Below are positions 32,478 to 40,574 of a stretch of DNA of 64,000 nucleotides, one piece after another. A program made the translations under genes and the position numbers. The notes below the pieces were generated by a model. It did no database searches. It was not told where the DNA came from and saw only the letters and a program-made list of their open reading frames with translations. Source of the stretch: CAYRFQ01 sp964423615 (lineage in GTDB: Bacteria > Planctomycetota > Planctomycetia > Gemmatales > Gemmataceae); contig CAYRFQ010000006.1 in NCBI GenBank assembly GCA_964423615.1, positions 124,001-188,000 of the forward strand, written 5' to 3'. How positions within the stretch are numbered: the first letter of the stretch is position 1; each line of letters starts with the position of its first letter.

Positions 32478-33884
32478 ATGAAATGTAAGCTCTCACTTCT
32501 TCTACATGCCGGAATGTTTTTTCTTTTCGTTCTTCCCTCATCACTCCTGGCCGACCAACCCAACTTCGTCTTCATCATCGCCGACGATGCCACATATAAC
32601 GACATGGAGTGTTACGGCGGGCAAGCCAAGACTCCAAACATGAACAAACTCTGCCAACAGGGCATGAAGTTCACACATTGTTTCCAGCAAGCTCCGATGT
32701 GCTCGCCAACGAGACACGCCATCTACACAGCCATCTATCCGGTGAAATCCGGTGCTCATCCGAACCACACGTTCGTCAAGAAGGGAACAAAAAGCGTTGC
32801 GAATTATTTGCGTGCCTTGGGGTATCGTGTGGCCTTGTCCGGGAAGACACACATCCAGCCACGGGAGTCATTTCCGTTCGAGTACCTGAATGAGGGCAAA
32901 GGATTTCGCAAGAAGGGTCAACGTAACAATCCAAACTTCAAGGCCATCAAACAGTTCCTCAGGCAATGTAAGAACAAGAAAACGCCGTTCTGTCTGTTTG
33001 CTTGCTCGAACGAGCCTCATAGTCCGTGGAATAAAGGTGACCCGTCGAAATATCCACCGGAAAAACTCAAGCTCCCGCCATACTTTGTGGATACGCCAGT
33101 GACTCGAGAGAACTTCTCAAGATATCTCGCCGAAATTACATACTATGACTGGCAAGTCGGAGAGTGCGTGAAACTACTCGACGAACTTGGGCTCAGTGAG
33201 AACACCTTGGTTATGGTTGTTTCCGAACAGGGAAATAGCTTTCCATTCGCCAAGTGGACGTGTTACGACATGGGTTTGGCCAGTGGGATGATAGTTCGGT
33301 GGCCGGGGCGCGTACGACCGGGTTCAACAACAGATGCCATGGTCGAGTACGTCGATATCGTTCCGACGTTTTTGGAAGCAGCCGGTGGCAAGCAACCGAC
33401 TGAAGTTGATGGTCGCTCTTTCTTGCCTGTGTTGTTGGGGAAAGCGAAAGAGCACAAAAAACATGTTTACGGGTTGCAAACGTCTCGTGGGATCATTAAC
33501 GGGCCTAAAGGTTATGGTATCCGCACGGTTCGTTCGCAGAAGTATCGGTATATCATAAATCTGGACCCGAAAGCCAAGTTCAAGAACGCTGTTTTCCGCA
33601 GCCAATTCTGGAAGAGTTGGGTGGAGAAAGCGGAGGCCGGAGATAAACACGCCAAAGCCATGGTGAATCGCTACGAGATGCGGCCTGCCGAAGAACTCTA
33701 TGACGTCACGAGCAACCGGAATAACATGAAAAATGTAGCGAACGATCCACAGTTGGCCGAGGTGAAACGAGACCTTCGCCAACGTTTGCAAGCGTGGATG
33801 GAACTCCAAGGAGATCGTGGCCAAGCCACCGAGTTACTTGCCCATACTCGCCAGTGGAGAAACCGGAAGAAGAAACAGAAATAA
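32478..33884 (+). CDS. Exported formylglycine-dependent sulfatase
   Basis: Product of 468 aa with a signal peptide (LSLLLHAGMFFLFVLPSSLL, cleavage near ADQ). NFVFIIADDATYNDMECYGG gives the first metal-binding Asp pair. The sulfatase signature C75-S-P-T-R provides the Cys converted to formylglycine by an FGE enzyme. SGKTHIQP and SNEPHSPW supply catalytic Lys/His. The usual late DxGxH-type site looks altered (VVSEQGNSFPFAKW), a variation seen in some planctomycete sulfatases. It probably removes sulfate from glycans in the periplasm. The ATG at 32478 has AGAGGA seven bases upstream; the longer frame from 32418 overlaps the previous gene and was not used. Confidence 0.88.
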   Translation: MKCKLSLLLHAGMFFLFVLPSSLLADQPNFVFIIADDATYNDMECYGGQAKTPNMNKLCQQGMKFTHCFQQAPMCSPTRHAIYTAIYPVKSGAHPNHTFVKKGTKSVANYLRALGYRVALSGKTHIQPRESFPFEYLNEGKGFRKKGQRNNPNFKAIKQFLRQCKNKKTPFCLFACSNEPHSPWNKGDPSKYPPEKLKLPPYFVDTPVTRENFSRYLAEITYYDWQVGECVKLLDELGLSENTLVMVVSEQGNSFPFAKWTCYDMGLASGMIVRWPGRVRPGSTTDAMVEYVDIVPTFLEAAGGKQPTEVDGRSFLPVLLGKAKEHKKHVYGLQTSRGIINGPKGYGIRTVRSQKYRYIINLDPKAKFKNAVFRSQFWKSWVEKAEAGDKHAKAMVNRYEMRPAEELYDVTSNRNNMKNVANDPQLAEVKRDLRQRLQAWMELQGDRGQATELLAHTRQWRNRKKKQK

Positions 33885-33986
33885 TTTGTTCGGTTTGTAA
33901 GGTGGGGCAAGTCCACCTTGACCTCTTTACACAAATGAAAGGCGGGTCCTGGGCCCACCTACGACATAACACACGGACCTCCCTCT

Positions 33987-34595
33987 ATGCCCCCGATATT
34001 AGTCCTTGGAACACGGAACAAAAAGAAGTGTCAGGAAATCATGGAAATCCTGGGCGATCTACCCATCGAGCTTCACGACTTGAGTCATTATCCAGACGCT
34101 CCAGAGGTGGAAGAAGACGGCCAGACCTTTGTGGACAACGCTCGGAAGAAGGCTTCCGAAGTTGCGAAAGTGTTGGGCCAATGGGTTCTCGGGGAAGATA
34201 GCGGTTTAGTCGTTCCTGGGCTCGGCGGTAGGCCGGGCGTATATAGCGCCCGGTATGCTGGCAAACAGGGCGATGACGAAGCCAACAATCAAAAGCTCCT
34301 CGCCGAACTGGCTCCTCTCCCTGACGAAAAGCGGAAAGCGTACTACGTCTGTACGGCAGCCGTGGCCGATCCGACTGGTGATGTGAAGGCGGTCGTTGAC
34401 GGTAAGTGCCACGGCCTCATCGAGAAAGAACGCCGTGGTACAGGTGGCTTCGGATACGATCCACTGTTCCTTGTACCCGAGTTCCACAAAACGTTCGGCG
34501 AGCTGAGCTCGCGTGTTAAGCATGCGTTGAGTCACCGTGCCCGAGCGCTTGGTAGACTTCGTCCAGAACTCCGTAAGTTGTTGATCGTTGGGTGA
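33987..34595 (+). CDS. rdgB: XTP/dITP diphosphatase (non-canonical purine NTP pyrophosphatase, RdgB/HAM1)
   Basis: Product of 202 aa, normal length. It begins with ILVLGTRNKKKCQEI (the TxNxxK substrate loop). FVDNARKKA, GEDSGLVVPGLGGRPGVYSARYAG and GTGGFGYDPLF follow, with SHRARAL at the C-terminus, all family hallmarks. It hydrolyses XTP, ITP and dITP to monophosphates, keeping deaminated purines out of DNA and RNA in the cytoplasm. It sits between two sulfatase genes on the same strand, about 100 bases after the first and 46 bases before the second, with no functional link apparent. Confidence 0.93.
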   Translation: MPPILVLGTRNKKKCQEIMEILGDLPIELHDLSHYPDAPEVEEDGQTFVDNARKKASEVAKVLGQWVLGEDSGLVVPGLGGRPGVYSARYAGKQGDDEANNQKLLAELAPLPDEKRKAYYVCTAAVADPTGDVKAVVDGKCHGLIEKERRGTGGFGYDPLFLVPEFHKTFGELSSRVKHALSHRARALGRLRPELRKLLIVG

Positions 34596-34641
34596 GCTGA
34601 GTCCGTACGAAACACGAAGCGATCCAACTCGCGAGGATATC

Positions 34642-36045
34642 ATGAAGTATTTCTATCGACTCCTAATGTTGTGTTTGGTCGTCGAAGCTCTCTCAGGAAC
34701 GGGTGTTGCCACAGGGCAAAACCAACGAGGAGGCAAGACAAAACCGAACATCGTCTTGATCTTCGTTGATGATCTCGGGTACGGCGAACTTGGTTGTCAA
34801 GGCAATCGCGAGATACTCACTCCACATATCGACTCGATCGCCAAGAATGGGATTCGGTTCACCGACGGTTATGTTTCTTCGCCGTATTGTTGTCCTTCGC
34901 GGGCGGGTTTGCTTACAGGACGATATCAGACTCGCTTTGGTCACGAACTGAATGCTGTCGGTGATCAGAATATCCGGCCCAATGTCGGTTTGCCACTCAC
35001 AGAAGTGACGATCGCCGATGTCCTCAAACGGGCAGGATACGTCACCGGATGTATTGGCAAATGGCATCTGGGTGGGACGGCAAAGTACCATCCTCAAAAG
35101 CGTGGATTTGACGAGTTCTATGGATTCCTCCATGAGGGCCACTTCTTCGTTCCCCCTCCCTACAAAGGCGTCACCTCTCGGTTACGACCGAACGAACCAC
35201 CGTATGATAAAAACAACTCGATGCTCCGGGGAACGAAGAAGATCGTTGAGAAAGAGTACCTCACCGACGCCATTACACGCGAGGCTTTATCGTTCCTCGA
35301 ACGACACAAGAGCAAACCGTTCTTTCTGTACCTACCATATAACGCGGTCCATAGTCCTATGCAGGCTCCGCACAAATACCTCGATCGAAATAAGCACATT
35401 GACGATTCCCACCGTCGGTTATTTGCGGCAATGTTGACATCCCTCGACGACGGTATCGGAAGGGTGTTGGCGAAACTGCGCGAATTGAAGCTTGAAGAGG
35501 AGACTGTTGTCATCTTGTTGAGCGACAACGGTGGGCCGGTTGCAGAACTCACCTCCAGTAATTGGCCACTGCGTGGCGGCAAGGGACAGCTTTGGGAGGG
35601 AGGCGTCCGGATTCCGTTCCTGATTCAATGGAAAGGACAATTGCCGGCAGGCAAGACGTATCCCCATCCAGTGATCTCTCTCGATCTATTTCCCACCGTC
35701 GCAGCGGTTGGAGGAGCCAAACTTCCGGACGAGCGAAAACTTGATGGGGTCAACTTGCTCCCTTTCTTGACGAAGCAGTCCACCAAAGAAAAACCACACG
35801 ATGTTCTTTTTTGGCGTTACGGGGCTAACATCGCGCTACGCCAAGGAAAGTGGAAACTCGTCAAACAACGTAAACGAGGTCAACGCAAACCGCCTCGATT
35901 CGAATTGTTCGATCTTTCGAAAGACATTCGTGAGACTTCTAACCTCGCGACGAGGCAGCCAAAGAAATTTCAAGCGTTGAAGGCCGAGTTGCACAAACTG
36001 AACCAACAGATGATCGAACCACTATGGGGTCGACGTCGAAAGTAA
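34642..36045 (+). CDS. Exported formylglycine-dependent sulfatase (arylsulfatase type)
   Basis: Product of 467 aa with a signal peptide (YRLLMLCLVVEALSGTGVA). Core motifs are complete: NIVLIFVDDLGYGELGCQG (metal Asp pair), C83-C-P-S-R-AGLLTGRYQ (formylglycine site C-x-P-S-R), GKWHLGG, and LLSDNGGPV (late metal Asp/Asn). DVLFWRYGANIALRQGKWKL lies near the C-terminus, as in GalNAc-6-sulfatase/arylsulfatase A-like proteins. It is likely periplasmic, desulfating glycans. The ATG at 34642 has GAGGA upstream and precedes the signal peptide, so the longer frame from 34588, which overlaps rdgB, was rejected. Together with the sulfatase at 32478 it brackets rdgB. Confidence 0.92.
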   Translation: MKYFYRLLMLCLVVEALSGTGVATGQNQRGGKTKPNIVLIFVDDLGYGELGCQGNREILTPHIDSIAKNGIRFTDGYVSSPYCCPSRAGLLTGRYQTRFGHELNAVGDQNIRPNVGLPLTEVTIADVLKRAGYVTGCIGKWHLGGTAKYHPQKRGFDEFYGFLHEGHFFVPPPYKGVTSRLRPNEPPYDKNNSMLRGTKKIVEKEYLTDAITREALSFLERHKSKPFFLYLPYNAVHSPMQAPHKYLDRNKHIDDSHRRLFAAMLTSLDDGIGRVLAKLRELKLEEETVVILLSDNGGPVAELTSSNWPLRGGKGQLWEGGVRIPFLIQWKGQLPAGKTYPHPVISLDLFPTVAAVGGAKLPDERKLDGVNLLPFLTKQSTKEKPHDVLFWRYGANIALRQGKWKLVKQRKRGQRKPPRFELFDLSKDIRETSNLATRQPKKFQALKAELHKLNQQMIEPLWGRRRK

Positions 36046-36224
36046 GTGGCAATGGACGGTTCCATTTCGACCACCTCAGACCGTAACCTGTCGTTGAGAC
36101 TTGGTGACTCTAAAATCTCCAGGTTCCTCTGACTCCGGTCCTTTGCAAAACCTGGGAAATCGTGTACATCAGACAGTAGGAGAGTTATTCTTCGGAACAG
36201 AGATGACGACTGACAGAGGCAACC

Positions 36225-36626
36225 ATGATCAAACAAAAACCAAGTTGGTTAGCCCTACTCCAACAACGATGTCCGAAGTGTCGTGAAGGGCGTGTGTTTC
36301 AAAACTTGCTTGACCTGAATAAGACTTGTCCAACGTGTGGGATCGTGTGGGAGCGAGAGCCCGGGTACTATGTTGGTTCGATGTATTTTAGTTATTTTCT
36401 GGCCATAGCTTTTCTGCTCGTTGGGGTCGGGATTTGGTATTGTGTCTTCCCGACTTGGGATTTCGGGCGGCTCGCCCTTCTCTCGATTGTTACATTTCTT
36501 CCGCTCGTGCCGGTAGTTTATCGCTACTCTAAAATCGTTTGGATGTACTTCGACTATTGGGTATGGCCCGATCATCGTAAGCTGGAGACACCTGACGATG
36601 CGACAGCGTCGAATGAAACTCGGTAG
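36225..36626 (+). CDS. DUF983 family membrane protein
   Basis: Product of 133 aa. The N-terminal zinc-ribbon-like pair CPKCREGRVF ... CPTCGIVW is followed by EREPGYYVGSMYFSYFLA, the DUF983 hallmark. Two membrane helices follow (about residues 56-76 and 86-103). GAGG lies five bases before the ATG. The function of the family is not established. The next gene starts four bases after the stop codon, so they are probably one transcript. Confidence 0.85.
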   Translation: MIKQKPSWLALLQQRCPKCREGRVFQNLLDLNKTCPTCGIVWEREPGYYVGSMYFSYFLAIAFLLVGVGIWYCVFPTWDFGRLALLSIVTFLPLVPVVYRYSKIVWMYFDYWVWPDHRKLETPDDATASNETR

Positions 36627-36629
36627 CAA

Positions 36630-37373
36630 GTGGATATACCACTCCCATCTGGAACGACAGTTATGCTGGCGACTATAACCTTATTGATCATGGCGGGAGT
36701 TGCCTACGCCCATTGGCGGGAAGGCATTTTTACTGGCTTTTGCACCATGGTGAACATCCTCCTGTCGGGGATCATAGCGTTTAATTTTTGGGAACCTCTC
36801 GCCACTGCCATGGAGCCTGGGTTCACAGATTCTTTTGGCCAGGGTTATGAAGATTTATTTTGTCTTATCTTCCTCTTTTGCGTGAGCTTTGGTCTTTTTC
36901 GGTATGGTGTGGACAAGATGACCCCTGACCTCATTGACCATTACCCGCTCGTTCAACAATTCGGCGGTGCTGTATTTGGTCTCATTTCGGGGTATTTGAT
37001 TTCGGGCTTTCTCGTTGTCGTTCTCCAGACCCTTCCCTGGCATGAAAATTTTATGGGGTTCCAACCTCGTGATCGGACGGAGTCGAGCCAACGCAGCGTG
37101 TTTCCTTCGGATCGGGTCTGGTTAGCGATGATGCGTCGGGCTGGTGCCTACACCTTCGCAGGCTCCTACTATCCTAAACTTCCGAAACTAGTTCACGAGT
37201 CTCGGCGAGGCAGTGAAATCCGCGTCAATTCCTTGTACGAACATTACCGGACGTTCGATCGGCAAGCCTCGTTCGAGATCCGCTACCGGCGTTATCGACG
37301 CTACAACGATGAACGCGGACCGATACCTTATCTGGGAGAATTCGAAGACGAATTGAAATTCAAATCGCAGTAG
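36630..37373 (+). CDS. CvpA-like membrane protein
   Basis: Product of 247 aa with about four membrane helices in the first 135 residues: LATITLLIMAGVAYAHWREG, CTMVNILLSGIIAFNFW, LFCLIFLFCVSFGLF and GGAVFGLISGYLISGFLVVVLQ. This matches the arrangement in CvpA-type proteins. The last 110 residues are soluble and strongly charged (RYRRYRRYNDERG). It starts with GTG at 36630; an ATG at 36663 is an alternative. CvpA proteins affect envelope traits and secretion in enterobacteria; the role here is not known. Confidence 0.65.
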   Translation: MDIPLPSGTTVMLATITLLIMAGVAYAHWREGIFTGFCTMVNILLSGIIAFNFWEPLATAMEPGFTDSFGQGYEDLFCLIFLFCVSFGLFRYGVDKMTPDLIDHYPLVQQFGGAVFGLISGYLISGFLVVVLQTLPWHENFMGFQPRDRTESSQRSVFPSDRVWLAMMRRAGAYTFAGSYYPKLPKLVHESRRGSEIRVNSLYEHYRTFDRQASFEIRYRRYRRYNDERGPIPYLGEFEDELKFKSQ

Positions 37374-37460
37374 GAAAGTCGAGTAGGAAGGTTCTTCGGT
37401 GAGTTTGAGTTTTGAGCCAAGCAGTTACTTCGATCACGGCCTTGGCCTGTCGAGGCAGAC

Positions 37461-38231
37461 TTAATCCTTACCGAGGACCAGATCGACGACCCAGCACCCC
37501 CGAACGTGTTTGCGTCCGGAAGGTGGACGAATTCGGCAATGATCGAGGATTTCCGGGTTATCGCATCCGGCTTCTTCGAGAGCATCGGCGAGGATCGGCA
37601 ACTCGAAAAAGCGGCATGTCAGGTCGATGCGGCGGGCCACTTCCCGTACTGAGGACGTCAACCACACCGGATGGATTGTCGCAGGTCGAAATGGATTCCC
37701 AAAAATCTCGCGGATCAATTCGCACTGCCTTGCACCTGTGTCTTGCCAGGCCGTGGCTCGAGAGGAATTCGGATCGGTCGCATATTGAGCCGAACGAGCC
37801 GAGCAGGCGTTTCGAACCATCCAACTCGTCCTCTCCAAAGATTTGCGATCTTGAGCAGCGGAAGATGAGGCAGCCTGGAACGCCCAGGACAAGTCGTAGT
37901 AAGCCCAGCTAGCCCAGAACGGTTCGTCGCCATCGATCGGCTCTTCCTGATGGTCCGTGATGGCAAAGATAGACCTGGCTACTTCCAAAGCAGCCGAATG
38001 AGCTTGTTCTCTCGCCTGATCCAAAACTTGCAAAGAGATCAAGTTGTCGGCGTATAGTTCAGCCTTGTCAACGACATCTCGCACCCGCGCGTCGACCAAC
38101 ATGCTCCAAATGGAACGACAACAAGCGACGGCAAATAAGCGCCACTTCCGTTCGCTAGTTTGCGGCGGTAGTTGGGACAGCATCCAGTTTGGTTGTTGGC
38201 TAACAGCCCAATCCTGCGGTTCCGACCCCAT
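37461..38231 (-). CDS. Planctomycete-expanded protein of unknown function (ACCRxIW...HVRGCWVVD family)
   Basis: Product of 256 aa. It carries the conserved pattern I know from many planctomycete paralogues: WRLFAVACCRSIWSMLVD near residue 35, a variable Ala-rich helical middle (DQAREQAHSAALEVARSIFA), IREIFGNPFRPATIHPVW, then FELPILADALEEAGCDNPEILDHCR and the terminal HVRGCWVVDLVLGKD. The ATG at 38231 has GGAGAG seven bases upstream and gives an N-terminus of family type (MGSEPQDWAV). Starts at 38273 and 38351 are possible but less likely. It is a cytoplasmic-looking protein with no enzymatic motif, placed next to a cluster of repeats. Confidence 0.75.
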   Translation of the reverse strand: MGSEPQDWAVSQQPNWMLSQLPPQTSERKWRLFAVACCRSIWSMLVDARVRDVVDKAELYADNLISLQVLDQAREQAHSAALEVARSIFAITDHQEEPIDGDEPFWASWAYYDLSWAFQAASSSAAQDRKSLERTSWMVRNACSARSAQYATDPNSSRATAWQDTGARQCELIREIFGNPFRPATIHPVWLTSSVREVARRIDLTCRFFELPILADALEEAGCDNPEILDHCRIRPPSGRKHVRGCWVVDLVLGKD

Positions 38232-38470
38232 GAGCCTGCTCTCCACAAACTCCTTTTCGCTAGTTTTTCCCATCTCTTCTAAATCGAAAACCGACCAAAA
38301 AACGGTCAGGTGGAGACAAAGAATTTTGTCCCAAGGAACCAGTTGTTGCAAGACTCCATTCTAGGAGTGCAAGCGGATCGGGTTTATCTCAGTGTTGTCG
38401 ATTGATGTATAAAATCAAATTTGTGCACTGAGTCGTATTACACCTTACTGTATGCATGGATTTTGGAACG

Positions 38471-38591
38471 TGTAGCAGGTATGGTAACCCACGAGATGGC
38501 CGTCCGTGCCATCCGCTTCCTCTGGATCACACAGTTCGAAAAGGAACCGAGACAATAGTAGCGGACGGCATGACAGAGGGTGTCTGCTACA
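38471..38591. repeat. Imperfect 121-bp inverted repeat
   Basis: Ends TGTAGCAG (38471-38478) and CTGCTACA (38584-38591) are perfect inverted repeats. Inner arms CGTGCCATCCGCT (38505-38517) and AGCGGACGGCATG (38560-38572) pair with one wobble and one mismatch. There is no coding frame inside. Confidence 0.5.
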
Positions 38592-38601
38592 TTTTCCAAA
38601 G

Positions 38602-38646
38602 TAGAGCAGTTCCCGCTTGTGTTGGGTACAAGCGAGAACTGCTCTA
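38602..38646. repeat. 19-bp-arm hairpin
   Basis: Arms 38602-38620 (TAGAGCAGTTCCCGCTTGT) and 38628-38646 pair over 19 positions with one wobble around the loop GTTGGGT. It touches the left end of the next element by two bases. No gene ends nearby, so a terminator role is unlikely. Confidence 0.7.
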
Positions 38647-38855
38647 TTGAAACCTCCGCAAATAATGAGACGGTCGCCCGAGGCCTTTGCCGCAATACGC
38701 TCAAATACCTAGCCATTGTGACCAGGCTACGATGACCTTGGACTTAGGCCAAAGGAAAAACGCCCTGAATGGATTGGCTGGCCTGGGTGAAAGGCGAATA
38801 TCGTCATCTTTCGACTGGTTGGACAGACACTTCATTAACTCGGCAGGTCTCAATC
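38645..38855. repeat. 211-bp MITE-like element, diverged copy 2
   Basis: The left end 38645-38667 (TATTGAAACCTCCGCAAATA...) and the right end 38833-38855 (complement begins GATTGAGACCTGCC) resemble each other as inverted repeats and both match the ends of the element at 26513-26739, sharing TTGA-ACCT and TAATG. The interior differs from copy 1 and has no coding frame. Part of the interior (38708-38749) resembles 6818-6859. Confidence 0.5.
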
Positions 38856-38874
38856 ATTAACCGAACAGCACTCA

Positions 38875-39696
38875 CTAACGATCCGTGTTTCGGATACGTT
38901 CTTGGATTTTAGGAAGTAACAACGGAAGTTCGGCGATCGAGTCGATCACGTAGTGAGCACCAGCTCTCACCAGTTTCTGTTCCACCGCCCTTATCCGAAC
39001 TTGTTTGTCGGCTTCAGGGAGAGCGTTCCACTCTTGTTCGGTGAGGCCGACTTCGCTACTCGTCTTGGAAACACCAATTGTCCAGACTCCTGCATTGCGG
39101 CCTTCTTCGATGTCGGGAACGGTGTCACCGACTTTGACCACACTCGAGGTTGGGTAAATGCCCAACTGTTCCATCTGCTCGAAGATCATCCAGGGAGCTG
39201 GACGCCCAGTGGGGACGTCTTCCGCACACCGATTGCTGTCTGGGGAATAGCCTTGGCTGGCGGCAGCCTCGTAGACCAATTCGGCAGCCTTCTTGAAGTA
39301 CCCTGTCGACGTTGCAATCTTGATTCCTTGTTTGCGGAGAGCTTGGACGGTCTCAAGCAATCCGGGAATGAGCTTGGCGTGCTTGTGGATGGCCTCGAGC
39401 TGCATGGGAACGAAGTGTTCTTGAAATAATCTTTCGACGTCGTCCTCAGTCCAAGACGATCCTTGAGTGTATTTCCACTGCTCGCTGATTTCGGGGAGGT
39501 GAAGTAGGGCTCGAATGTGATCTTTCTTATGAAGTCCCATGGGACCACGAGCTTGTTCGGGCGTCAAGTGGATGTCGTGTCGAGCGAAGGTTTCGAGGAA
39601 CGCAGCCACGGGCGCGAAACAGCCGAAATCGACTGTCGTTCCGGCCCAATCAAAGACGACCAACTTGATCTCAGAGTTATTCGTTGGGGTTGACAA
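38875..39696 (-). CDS. phnX: Phosphonoacetaldehyde hydrolase
   Basis: Product of 273 aa. VFDWAGTTVDFG is the HAD nucleophile motif in the form specific to PhnX. MGLHKKDHIRALL carries the Lys that forms the Schiff base with phosphonoacetaldehyde. ATSTGYF and VVKVGDTVPDIEEGRNAGVW are the later HAD motifs. It splits phosphonoacetaldehyde into acetaldehyde and phosphate. No ATG is available near the conserved start; a TTG at 39696 preceded by GGAGG six bases upstream is the likely start. That places it 20 bases inside the end of the upstream HD-domain gene, implying coupled translation. A phnW transaminase, the usual source of its substrate, is not in the window. Confidence 0.9.
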   Translation of the reverse strand: MSTPTNNSEIKLVVFDWAGTTVDFGCFAPVAAFLETFARHDIHLTPEQARGPMGLHKKDHIRALLHLPEISEQWKYTQGSSWTEDDVERLFQEHFVPMQLEAIHKHAKLIPGLLETVQALRKQGIKIATSTGYFKKAAELVYEAAASQGYSPDSNRCAEDVPTGRPAPWMIFEQMEQLGIYPTSSVVKVGDTVPDIEEGRNAGVWTIGVSKTSSEVGLTEQEWNALPEADKQVRIRAVEQKLVRAGAHYVIDSIAELPLLLPKIQERIRNTDR

Positions 39697-40237
39697 GACA
39701 AGCCTCCAGGTGAGGGCGAAATTGCTCCAGATCTGGCGTTTTGAGATTTTCGACCTTCGCCAGTTCGTCCCATCGACGAAGGGCCACGGCGGCTTGCCAG
39801 TGGGGCCGACTTTCGAACTCCGCAGCCTCACGTTCTGAAAATGGTCCTCCTTGCAGACCTAAGCTTTTCACGGATGCCGCAGAGAGCTGACCGAAGTAGT
39901 TCGGATCGATCGCACAAAGATAACGTTTCGCGGCGACATGGAGCCGAACGGGCTCGGTGACTTCGGGCGGAAAGTGCTTCTCCAAGAACCGTTGCCCCAC
40001 TTCTTCGTGACGGTCGTCGATACCCTGGTCGGCAACGTCTTCGGAAAGGCGATGGAGCAAGTGGCCAATGTCATGGAGTAAAGCCGCAGCGATCAGTTCG
40101 CTCTTCGCACCATGTTTCTCGGCAGCCCAAGCGGCTTGAAGTGCGTGTTCCTGTTGACTGACCTTCTCACCGATGTAGGCCGACTCTCCGCGCTCTCGAA
40201 ACAAGGAGAAGATGCGGTCGACGATGGAGTTATTCAT
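39677..40237 (-). CDS. phnZ: PhnZ-like HD-domain protein of phosphonate degradation operons
   Basis: Product of 186 aa. The diiron HD pattern is visible: Y21-x-x-E24 (AYIGEKVSQ), H31, H55-D56 (LLHDIGHLL), and a later His in HEEVGQRF. The Tyr/Glu pair before the first His is distinctive of PhnZ, an oxygenase that cleaves 2-amino-1-hydroxyethylphosphonate to glycine and phosphate. The partner PhnY dioxygenase is not present; instead phnX overlaps its 3' end by 20 bases. HD proteins of this class (phosphonate-degradation-operon-associated) are known next to phnX too, so its exact substrate is open. The ATG at 40237 was preferred to a GTG at 40246. Confidence 0.8.
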   Translation of the reverse strand: MNNSIVDRIFSLFRERGESAYIGEKVSQQEHALQAAWAAEKHGAKSELIAAALLHDIGHLLHRLSEDVADQGIDDRHEEVGQRFLEKHFPPEVTEPVRLHVAAKRYLCAIDPNYFGQLSAASVKSLGLQGGPFSEREAAEFESRPHWQAAVALRRWDELAKVENLKTPDLEQFRPHLEACLVNPNE

Positions 40238-40574
40238 GAGAGTCACTTGCGTCCGCTTCAGTCTTGTGTCTTGGTCCGTTGGATGTTGTAGCTGCCGCTA
40301 CGCAGGGTCCGTTGTGTTATAGATGGTATGACATCTTTGACAAGATAGATATCCGAAGATCGTGATAGTCATATACAGTTTGTTAACAGTTAGAGAACAA
40401 TATAACCTAAGCCGGAAATCCGTCAACCAAACGGGACTGAAATTTTGTGCGAGGTTTTTGCCAATAGTTTGCAAGGCGTTAGCGAGATCCCAAACAAAAC
40501 GGGCTCCCGACGTGAGTAGTTGTCGGAAGCCCGTTGGTTCGTTGCTTGGCCCGTTTGACTTGGCTTGTTTCGCT
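40238..40574. other. Intergenic region between phn genes and the vWA cluster
   Basis: About 340 bases. The only clear feature is the terminator at 40498-40535 for the minus-strand cluster to its right. The left part presumably holds the phn promoter; I could not identify boxes with confidence. Confidence 0.4.
40498..40535 (-). terminator. Rho-independent terminator of the vWA/DUF4175 cluster
   Basis: Arms 40498-40511 and 40522-40535 pair over 14 positions with one wobble (AACGGGCT...). On the minus strand the stem is followed by TTTTGTTTGG. It lies 40 bases after the stop of the last gene of the cluster. Confidence 0.8.

Larger units (their letters stand above)
38232..38874. other. Intergenic repeat cluster
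   Basis: About 640 bases without a supported gene. From 38471 on it is nearly filled by three consecutive inverted-repeat structures (38471-38591, 38602-38646, 38645-38855), listed separately. The part next to 38232 should contain the promoter of the unknown gene on the minus strand. Confidence 0.5.
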
